Assembly: GCA_905221605.1 (NCBI GenBank)
Contig: CAJNDS010002771.1
Location: 192,501 to 256,500, forward strand
Length of the DNA: 64,000 nt
Direction of reading: 5' to 3'
From: Symbiodinium natans
Taxonomy: Eukaryota; Sar; Dinophyceae; Suessiales; Symbiodiniaceae
Shown: piece by piece, positions 32,981-42,287 of the stretch
Numbering within the stretch: the first letter of the stretch is position 1
Layout of the letters: each line of letters starts with the position of its first letter
Program-made: the position numbers and the translations under genes
Notes under the pieces: model-generated
What the model was told of the DNA's origin: nothing
Seen by the model: the letters and a program-made list of their open reading frames with translations, nothing else
Databases searched by the model: none

Positions 32981-34419
32981 ATGGAGCCACGCGAGCTGGC
33001 AGAGGCTGCTGCCGCTTTGGCCAGGCGGGCTTCCGCCATACTGGCCCGGGCGGCTGCTTCCGGCGATTCCTCTGCAGCAGGAGGCCGCGGCAGCTGTTGA
33101 TGTGCCGCCGAATGTGGGGCAGTCCGCTGGTGCAGACGAGCTTTTGGAAGCTCTGGTGGACACCGAGGATGACCTCGAGTTGGAGGAGGAGCTCGCTGAG
33201 GATGAGGTCAGCGCGGCCGCCATTGAGTTTGTTCCTCAGCACTCCGACGTGGAGGTGGATCCTCAGGCATTGGAGGAGGAAAGCGAAAGGCTTCGCAGAG
33301 CTGCGGCAGAGACGCTGTGTGCGGCCACCGCAGATGGCTCTTTCGAGGCTGCTCTCCAGGCCATGGCTGCTGAACGAGGCGCAGAAGAGGCAGACGCCAC
33401 TATGGGAGGCGAAGCAATGGGAGCGCGTGACAGTCCACCTGTGCCGCAACCAGCCGAGCCTCCGAGGCCGCGATTCAATGTGTGGCAGGAGCAAGATTGC
33501 TGGGCGTCCCGGTGCGGTGGGTACACCGCGGCGCAGTGGGCTGCTTGGTACAATGGTATGTACGCCCGACAATCCACCGGACCCAGTGTCCGAAGATGAG
33601 AGTTGGGGCCAATGGCAGCCTGAGTCCCAGGCCAGTGGTCAGTGGGAGGCAACCGAGCAGCTGGCAGGGCTCCGATCGCCGCCAGCCGAGGGTGCTTGAT
33701 CCTTCCAGATCGATCTGGAGACAACCCCATCGGCAAGGAGCTGGAGCACGAGCTCGTAAACACGAGCGAAGACACCAATATTTGCGCGAGTGCGAGGAGT
33801 GCGAGCAGCAAGCTGCCGCTCAGCAAGCCGCCGCGCACGCTGGCGAGGAGGAAGCCGAGTCCGAAGAAGAAGAAGTCGTTGTAGAGGACGAGGCGGACCC
33901 TGGCCATATGGCGGAGATCGAGGGCGGGGAGAACTTTATACCGGACTGGAGTCCTGGGAGGACGACCACGCTGTGGACCCCCCTACTGACGCCGAGATGC
34001 TTCCGGATTTGTCAGAAGGCCCGCCCGAGACGGCAGGGGAGCCGGCTCCCGAGGCCGATGAAAATCCAGAGCCAGCTGCCAAGGAGCCTGGCGATCTGGT
34101 GCGGCGCCTGTTCGGGACGCTCCTTGACGAGCTAGATAGGGTGAGCCATGCTTCTTCTTCCTTTCCTAGTGTGGTTAGTGGTGTGGCTAGTATGTCCCTA
34201 GATCCCAAACCTCAGGTGAGTTGGCACAGGATGGCCGTGGCACTGCCACGCGAGCCGACGTGGCCGGCGATGGTCCGGAGGCGGCTCGATGGCTGAGCAT
34301 GGCCGTTGCGGGACTGTTGTTCCAACAAGGAACAGATTTGTGGCTCACCGTAGCCAGGCCTGAGCTGGAGGAAACAGTATCTGCCATCGCCGAGGAATTC
34401 AGAGCAGGGTCCGTGTTGA
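32981..34419 (+). CDS. acidic, Ala-rich and Trp-rich region downstream of pol
   Basis: An ATG at 32981 opens MEPRELAEAAAALARRASAI. After frame changes, the reading continues as an acidic region (DTEDDLELEEELAEDEVSA), a helical block, PRFNVWQEQDCWASRCGGYT and AAQWAAWYNGM, then SWGQWQPESQASGQWEATEQ, basic and Glu-rich stretches, PGDLVRRLFGTLLDELDRVS, and near 34300-34410 SMAVAGLLFQQGTDLW and ARPELEETVSAIAEEFRAG. It appears to be the N-terminal portion of an extra protein whose C-terminus is the PLD domain, broken by several frameshifts. No homologous family is recognised. Confidence 0.5.
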
Positions 34420-34422
34420 TAA

Positions 34423-35706
34423 CACGAGTGTGTCGCCCTAGTTGCCTCCGTTGTTGCACTAGGTGCTAATGTTGTGTATGTCAGGACCCTGCGATCCGCG
34501 AAGCAGATGCTACGACTCTGCGGCCAAGAGCCCGAGGCCAATGTTGGGACTGAGGGTGCAGTTGTGTTTCGACCGGAACCAGTTTCCGTGTACCGTCGTG
34601 AAGGGCTTAGGCTGGGTGACTTGACCAATTCCGAAAAGCAGGAAATTACCAAGCGGATTGAGTCTTTGCTGGACAGTATTGAAGGGAGTGGGCAGGCAGG
34701 AAAGGCGATTGGGCTGAACAGCGCAGCGCGTGCTATTGTGCATCGGATAGCAGCTGGCCGTGGGTTTTCCCACGAGACCTCAGAGGACAAAAGCGAAATG
34801 CTTCTTTTCCATGCTGAGAAAGCCCCCTTGAGAGGTCATGGGCCAGCTTCAACACATGCACTCGTAGCTGCATCTACCCCGCGCCGCCTATCTCTTTCCC
34901 TGCCGCCTAGGAGCGATCGCAGCGCTCCCGCACCCACCGGTGCGAGCCCCACTTCAACCGCCGAGGTTGTTTCCCCAGCCACTGCTGTATCAGGCGGTGC
35001 TTTGTTCGAGCTAGAGCTGCTGAGAAAGGAGAATGCTCAGCTACGCAAAGAGCTAGAGAGGTCTGAGACGAGGACAGCGGGCCTCCAGACCCAGCTCCGG
35101 GCGCAACACTCGCTCCGTCAGGCATCCCACAACAAGGTGCCTACGACTGGGTATGACGCTAGCATTGCGTCGGCCACGCTTCTCCCGGACAGCGAGTGGG
35201 TTGACAAGGCTGTCGTTGACATCTCGCCGTCTGCGGGCGAGGGAGGCCCAGTCGCCATTTTGGCCACGGCGTACACACACGATTGTGACCAGATCACACC
35301 GGCACTATGTGCCGCGTGCCGGTCCGGTACCAAGGTTCGCTTGCTGGTCGATGAAAAAAGCAGCAAGTCGTGTAATGACGCCCTCCCACGTTTGCAGAGT
35401 TTGAGGGAGTCCGGCGTCGAGGTCCACGTCATATCGGGGAAGCCGTTGTCGCTCATCTACCCCCGACAGACCGGTTGGTCTGGAGCGTTACATGCAAAAA
35501 CGCTCTTAGTGGACCGTGGCTCGACCACGTGTGTGTATGCCGGGTCGCACAATTATACCCGCGGCAGCAGGTGTAATTTTGAAATGGTCATGCGCTACGA
35601 GACCTCAGAAGCCGAGGGAGATCCTCGCGTAGAGACGCGTAGGCATCGCGAGAAAGGGCCGCCCAGAGGCCAAGACAGGCCATCCTCGACTGATCTGAGA
35701 GCGTAG
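34423..35706 (+). CDS. phospholipase-D-superfamily (HKD) protein at the 3' end of the retroelement
   Basis: Open frame from 34423; the first possible GTG is at 34474, giving 410 residues, but it probably continues from the preceding region. A basic/helical N-terminus is followed by a Ser/Pro linker, a coiled coil at about residues 178-210 (FELELLRKENAQLRKELERS) and a single PLD domain at about residues 225-380. The domain reads VAILATAYTHDCDQITPAL, GTKVRLLVDEKSS and ESGVEVHVISG, then LHAKTLLVD, the HxKx4D catalytic motif (His codon at 35491), then YAGSHNYTRGS and NFEM. One HKD motif per chain is typical of dimeric Nuc/Zucchini-type members, which act on nucleic acid or phospholipid. The stop at 35704-35706 lies 69 bp before the 3' LTR. 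Confidence 0.8.
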   Translation, partial: HECVALVASVVALGANVVYVRTLRSAKQMLRLCGQEPEANVGTEGAVVFRPEPVSVYRREGLRLGDLTNSEKQEITKRIESLLDSIEGSGQAGKAIGLNSAARAIVHRIAAGRGFSHETSEDKSEMLLFHAEKAPLRGHGPASTHALVAASTPRRLSLSLPPRSDRSAPAPTGASPTSTAEVVSPATAVSGGALFELELLRKENAQLRKELERSETRTAGLQTQLRAQHSLRQASHNKVPTTGYDASIASATLLPDSEWVDKAVVDISPSAGEGGPVAILATAYTHDCDQITPALCAACRSGTKVRLLVDEKSSKSCNDALPRLQSLRESGVEVHVISGKPLSLIYPRQTGWSGALHAKTLLVDRGSTTCVYAGSHNYTRGSRCNFEMVMRYETSEAEGDPRVETRRHREKGPPRGQDRPSSTDLRA

Positions 35707-35774
35707 GTTAGCCTGCCTAGATTTCGCCGTTTGCACGGAATCGGGGATCCATGTCTTTTAAAATCCGGGGCTGC

Positions 35775-36226
35775 TGGAAGTGGCTGTGTTTGTACCATAG
35801 AGACATGTCCCCTCGCTTCGTGCGCTGTGTGTAGGTTGCATTTTGCAGCCGCATCATTGTAGCATGTGATGCAGTGACGTAGCAATTGCATGTCGTTTGC
35901 TCTTGCTTTTGTACAGTTTCACGTCAACCCGACTGCAGCTGTGGACACTCAAAGGTCTGAGACTCCCAAGGTGGAGACTCTCTCAATTCTCAAGTCGTAG
36001 CTCAAAGCAGTTGCTTAGCCGAGCTATTAGCCGAAGGCAACAAACCCGCCATACTGCTTGTTAACGTACTGCAGCTGCGCAGCAGGTTTTGCGAGCTCTT
36101 GAGTGCGATCCGAACGGGATCGAGAAGAGCAAGGAAACAATCGGCTGACCGAGTGACTACGCTAAGCCAAGGAACCCAAGTAGCCTGCTTTGGACGTTTC
36201 CCCCGGGTCCACTGGACCTTCTTCTA
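35775..36226 (+). repeat. 3' LTR, 452 bp
   Basis: Same start (TGGAAGTGGCTG) and end (CTTCTTCTA) as the 5' copy. It has an extra CGTGCGCT after CTCGCTT and an extra 16 bp (ACCCGACTGCAGCTGT) after TTTCACGTCA, and lacks the 26 bp found in the 5' copy. No clear polypurine tract precedes it; the upstream bases are AAAATCCGGGGCTGC. Confidence 0.95.
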
Positions 36227-36247
36227 ACAACAACAACAACAACAACA

Positions 36248-36295
<48 letters not shown>

Positions 36296-36333
36296 GCTAC
36301 TACTACTACTACTGCTACTACTACTAATACTAT

Positions 36334-36423
<90 letters not shown>

Positions 36424-36456
36424 CACACCAGCACTACCACTACCACCACCACCACT

Positions 36457-36554
<98 letters not shown>

Positions 36555-37268
36555 CACACCAGCACTACCACTACCACCGCCACCACTACCGCCACGACCA
36601 CCACGACCACCCCTACCACCACCACGCACCACGACCATGCACCACGGCCATGCACCACAACCATACACCACAAATATGCACCACGACCACGACCGCGACC
36701 GCGACCACGACCACGACGAAGACGAAGACGAAGACGACGACGACGACCAGGACGAAGACGACGACGACGACGACGACGACCACAAGTACCAGTACCAGTA
36801 CCAGGGCCAGGACCAGTACCAGTACCAGTACCAGTACCAGCAGTACCAGTACCAGTACCAGCAGTACCAGTACCGGTACCAGCAGTACCAGTACCAGTAC
36901 CAGTACCAGCAGTACCAGTACCAGTAGCAGCCGTACCAGCACCAGCAGTACCAGTACCAGTACCAGCACCAGCAGTACCAGTGCCAGTACCAGCAGCACC
37001 AGTACCAGTACCAGCAGTACCAGTACCAGTACCAGTACCAGCAGTACCAGTACCAGTACCAGCAGTACCAGTACCAGTACCAGCAGTACCAGTATACCAG
37101 CAGTACCAGTACCAGCCAGCAGTACCAGGACCAGCCAGCAGTACCACTACCAGTATCAGCAGTACCAGTACCCGTACCCGTACCAGTACCGGTGCCAGTA
37201 CAAGTACCAGTACCATTACCAGTACCAGTACCACTACAACCGCCACTACCACTACCACTAGCACTATA

Positions 37269-37301
<33 letters not shown>

Positions 37302-37620
37302 TCCGCCACCGCCGCCCGCCACCACAGCCGCCGCTGCAGCCACCGCCGCAGCCACCGCCGCAGCCACCGCCGCAGCCACCGCCACCACCACCGCCACCGC
37401 CACCGCCGCCGCCGCCGCACCGCCACCGCCACGACAACGACTACTACTACCACTGCCACTACCACTACCACTAAACCACCCCATTTTGCCACTCTGATTA
37501 CTGCTACCACTATACCACTACCGCCACCACTACCGCTAACGCTAACGCTACTGCTAACGCTACTGCTAACGCTACCGCTACCGCTACTGCTACCGCCGCT
37601 GCTACCACCACCAGCCGCCA
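36227..37620. repeat. compound microsatellite (right part): CAA, CTA, GAC, CAGTAC, CCA, CGC tracts
   Basis: Continues the pre-insertion microsatellite: ACA units, CTA triplets to about 36553 interrupted by a CCACACCAGCACTACCACTA segment that occurs twice (about 36422 and 36553), GAC triplets near 36706-36780, CAGTAC/CAGCAGTAC units at about 36785-37190, then CCACCGCCA-type and CTAACG-type repeats. Large ORFs on both strands here are low-complexity artefacts. Confidence 0.95.
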
Positions 37621-37624
37621 AACA

Positions 37625-38640
37625 CAGCGGCGGAGTTGCAAAGGGCCTTGGGACAACGCTGGGACCACAGTTCCCCACAGACAACCCCAGTGCAAACTCC
37701 GATATAGTGCGTGTGGCTAGAGGTCATGAAGGCGCCCCTATGTGTGTCAAATGTGCCTTGGGCAAGATATGTTGGTTGACACACTCTTTTGGGACGGTTC
37801 CGTCACGCTGCGTTGGATGCTCATTTTGCCAGCTCCGTTTTGCGACGGTGTCGATACATCCGCATGCTGAACTGTGCCCTTTACGGTGTTTTTACGGTTG
37901 TTCTCCTGTTGGATCACGATGCCCTCGAGGCGCAGCTTCGTTAATTGCCGACCAAATCCACACTTAGTCACTTAATCCTGTATTTTGAGATCTTCACCGA
38001 TACTGTTTTTTTGCTAACGTAATTTTGCAAGTTGTCTCAAACATGCTTGTACCGCCTTCAGTCCATGCAGCACAAAAGACGGTTCGTTTCCATTGCGTGG
38101 CACTCCTGCATATCCATCGCTTCGGAGTTTAGACATGCGAGTCCCCGAGCTCTGCGACGCAGGCTGGAAGTTCCTTGAAAGCTCGACGCTGCAAGGATGT
38201 AATGCAGCTCTGTTGCGACCCAAAACAAAACGAGAAGACTCTCCTTATATCTCCTCAATGCCAGGAGAACCGACCACCTTCACGTGACCGCTCAAAGGCG
38301 CTGCCCAAGGAGGTGCAAGGGGAAAAGCCAGTTGGTCGACGGGCTCACAGATTCACTCTGCGTGTAAACGTCATTAAATATCTTGCTGGAATACGCTGAG
38401 AATGTGTCTTGACTCGTTGCGGCAGGACTTGTCTGAACTTGGAAAGGCGAAAGAACAAACTTCCAAGAAGGAGCAGCATAGACTCGACTCTAGACGTGAA
38501 AGTGCATACACTTTGCACAATCCAAATAATCCAATCCCCATCTGCCAGGATCAGCAGTTGGTTGCTGCACACGAGCGCTTGCAGGCCAACGATTTTAATT
38601 TTTAACATACTTTTGGCATCTTTGAGCTGACTGAGCATTC
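37625..38640. other. no gene recognised
   Basis: About 1 kb of unique sequence after the microsatellite with short ORFs on both strands and no motif. It may be intron upstream of the coiled-coil exons that follow. Confidence 0.5.
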
Positions 38641-38649
38641 TCCCTCCAG

Positions 38650-41600
38650 CAAACGAAAGGTGCACGAAGAGGATCTTAAAAAGGTGCGGCAAATGCTGCA
38701 AGACAAGGTGGCTTTGCAGCCACTGCCCTCACGATTTCAGATCAACATATGATATCAGGATCTCGCCTTGAACGACCTTCGTGGCGAGCACGACGTGCTC
38801 AAGACTCTGCTCGAGGAGCCAGCGGGGCAACAGGAAGGTAGCTGTGAGCAGGGGCAAGTACTGCGCAGGAGCGCTCGGCAGAAGCTGAAGTCGCCAAAAG
38901 AGATGCCTGCAAGCAGGATGCCGGCACCACTGGAGAAGCCACAAGATTGTAGATTGCACCTGTCCGCATGTCGCAGGAGAACCTGGCTGCTGAGCTTTCT
39001 GCCCAGCTGCAGGCCCGTCACAGCCCGTTGGTGGTCGATGAGTCTTTCAAAATGTCGCAAGGCATCCCAGATCGACCTAGAGAAGACAAGAGCTGAACTG
39101 CTCCACAAGGAGCACGTGCGCTGAATGTTTCAAATCTTGAGCTGAAAGGAGCAGGAGTGAGGCCAGCTAATCATTTGGTGATTGCCTTGATCTAGGAAGA
39201 GCACGTGAAGCTCACTGCAGACGAGATGCAGCAGAACGGTTTAGACTTGCAGGCCTTCGCCCTTTTGCTACATGCTTTCCGAACCCGCTATTGAACGCTA
39301 TTGGAAGAAATGGCTTTGCACATGGAAGGAAGCACGTGATTCTTTGGCAGCCCTGCGCCAAGACATTCAGAACAAGGCCAGTTCCTCAGCTTAACAGCGT
39401 TGGAAATGATGCCTCCTTCCGCGCCGCTCAGACAAGGATCTCGCCTTGAACGACCTTCGTGGCGAGCACGACGCGCTCAAGACTCTGCTCGAGGAGCCAG
39501 CGGGGCAACAGGAAGGTAGCTCTGAGCATGGAGGCAAGTACTGCGCAGGAGCGCTCGGCAGAAGCTGAAGTCGCCAAAAGAGATGCCTGCAAGCAGGATG
39601 CCGGCACCACTGGAGAAGCCACAAGATTGTAGATTGCACCTGTCCGCACGTCGCAGGAGAACCTGGCTGCTGATCTTTCTGCCCAGCTGCAGGCCCGTCA
39701 CAGCCCGTTGGTGGTCGATGAGTCTTTCAAAATGTCGCAAGGCATCCCAGATCGACCTAGAGAAGACAAGAGCTGAACTGCTCCACAAGGAGCACGTGCG
39801 CTGAATGTTTCAAATCTTGAGCTGAAAGGAGCAGGAGTGAGGCCAGCTAATCATTTGGTGATTGCCTTGATCTAGGAAGAGCACGTGAAGCTCACTGCAG
39901 ACGAGATGCAGCAGAACGGTTTAGACTTGCAGGCCTTCGCCCTTTTGCTACATTCTTTCCGAACCCGCTATTGAACGCTATTGGAAGAAATGGCTTTGCA
40001 CATGGAAGGAAGCACGTGATTCTTTGGCAGCCCTGCGCCAAGACATTCAGAACAAGGCCAGTTCCTCAGCTTAACAGCGTTGGAAATGATGCCTCCTTCC
40101 GCGCCACTCAGACAAGGATCTCGCCTTGAACGACCTTCGTGGCGAGCACGACGCGCTCAAGACTCTGCTCGAGGAGCCAGCGGGGCAACAGGAAGGTAGC
40201 TGTGAGCATGGAGGCAAGTACTGCGCAGGAGCGCTCGGCAGAAGCTGAAGTCGCCAAAAGAGATGCCTGCAAGCAGGATGCCGGCACCACTGGAGAAGCC
40301 ACAAGATTGTAGATTGCACCTGTCCGCACGTCGCAGGAGAGCCTGGCTGCTGAGCTTTCTGCCCAGCTGCAGGCCCGTCACAGCCCGCTGGTGGTCGATG
40401 AGTCTTTCAAAATGTCGCAAGGCATCCCAGATCGACCTGGAGAAGGCAAGAGCTGAACTGCTCCACAAGGAGCACGTGCGTGCGCTGAATGTTCGCCGAT
40501 TTCATTCATGCTTCTAGCTTGAGGCGGTTTTCTGGAGGCTCTGGCAGATAGTTCATGTCACTCGTTCCGAAGCACTTTGGCCAGGGCCTGTTGCGATTGT
40601 TTGATATTGTGTGGCTGTTATGGGTTTCGGGTCCATTTTTGAATTAGGGGGAGTGTCGATTGAGACCCGGGTTGCTACATTTTCTTCCTGGCCTGGTCCG
40701 ACACCTTGGTTCTTGGTTCTGACCCCAGGGTAAGTTCGATGTGCGCGTCCACGCCGTTAAATTGGCAATAGTTGTTTGATGTTGTTGCTTTTGAAGGGGT
40801 TGAGACTGTTGCCCTTCCTGAGTTGTTGTGATTTTGTTGCATGTGCTTTGGTGCACAGGATTTGGAGGTGCAAGATGTTGACAGCAGGCAAAGAGCAACC
40901 ACTTCCGAGCTGGAGGACGGAAATGGCATGAAATAGCTGCCTACCAGAGAGTGTAAACTCGCTTTGGATATTTTGGATGTGCAGACTTGTGCCACGGCTC
41001 TGGCATTGGCCGAAGCGGAGAAGCAAGAGGTGCATGAGAAGGCAGGGCCACGTCAAAGAAAGTGCCATCCCGTCTTGCGGCGGGAACCACTGCAGCCTTA
41101 ACCATCTTAATTCGATTTCACATGTGAAAGACAAGTGAAAACAGTCACAACATCAGAGCCCTGCACATGGGCACATTCACGCCACTTGAGGTCCCAGGAG
41201 TTCAGGTGGCTTCACACCTGACCTAAGTAGAGCTCTATCCAGTCTTGGGGGGCGCGGTGCAGCGGGTGGGCGGAGTTGCTTTCCTCCAACATCCTCCTCC
41301 GCAGAGAATGGCGAAAAAGCGTGCGTGGTCAACAAACCCCGCGCTGCAGAGCACCTTGTCACAGACACAGTTGAACAGAACTCTTGTATGCAGCACCACA
41401 ATTGAGTAGGATCGCCACAGTTGAAGGGCGTGTGAGATGCTGTGACAAAAACGTGATTCACCGTGGCACCATGACGCGCTCAGTTTGCTGAGCTTCGTGG
41501 CCAGTACTTCGCCGCTGAGCAGGCGCAGGAAAGCAGGGTTCGAGATAGTGATCTCCTAGCAGCTAGTTAGCATCTAGTCTTGTGGCTCCCTCCACGTTTC

Positions 41601-42228
41601 CGTGACAGGAGGCCAGCCGAGAGTTGATCGAAGCACTGCGTGGGGAGTTGGCAGATTTGGCAGCTGCTCTGCGTGTAAACAAGTCTCGCAAAATGACATG
41701 AAGCTTCCATAGACTTCATGGTACAGCTGCTACAAGCTCGCATCGTGTACTGAGTGTACCGACTCAGGCTTCGAGGAGTACGCTTCCAGAGGCCCGACAA
41801 ACCTGAGCCCCGTGCATCCCAGCGCATCCCGGTGCATCTCGCATTGCCATCAAACAGATGAGTCCAGGTACATCCGTTCAAACGACGGACCCCTGATATT
41901 TAGCAGTTGCTGTTGGTCAGGGGGCGACATCACCAGGGCAACTTGAAAGACACGCCCAAGCCAAAGTCAAACCGCTTGAAGCTTCTGAACGATTTCTTGA
42001 TTGGACTACATGCTTGCCATATACGCCATGTACGTCACTCAACTCCTTTTACCGCCCTCAATGCCTTTTCGCGCCGCCCTCACCCCATCGCCCTCTCACC
42101 ACCCTCTCCGCCATCCCATCCGATCCCAGCATCACGATGATGAGCTTGTCGTTGGTCAGGGAACTCATAACGTTCGGAATTGCTCGTGTGAAGTACGCGC
42201 GCGCGCGGGTGAGCGCGCGGGCGCACGG

Positions 42229-42287
<59 letters not shown>

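Larger units (their letters stand above)
23287..36226 (+). mobile_element. LTR retrotransposon, Ty3/gypsy-like, with extra domains
   Basis: A complete element of 12,940 bp bounded by direct LTRs and inserted in an ACA microsatellite. The flanks support a target duplication of 4 bp (acaa), or 5 bp if the terminal A is shared; the repeat makes the exact length ambiguous. The plus-strand order is Gag, protease, 2OG-Fe(II) dioxygenase-like domain, RT thumb/connection, RNase H, unknown domain, PHD-type finger, integrase, RT fingers/palm, acidic/Trp-rich region, PLD-like ORF. Integrase (DD35E, GPY/F) and RNase H resemble Ty3/gypsy, but the RT palm is displaced. The coding frame changes at least ten times and has an in-frame TAG at 24980-24982, so this copy is probably not autonomous unless those are sequence errors. 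Confidence 0.95.

Noticed and set aside
35750-35774. Polypurine tract before the 3' LTR
   Set aside because: The sequence AAAATCCGGGGCTGC is not a clear purine run; left unassigned.
36157-37967. Long ORFs on both strands (up to 377 codons)
   Set aside because: They are low-complexity translations of triplet and hexanucleotide repeats; no domain content.
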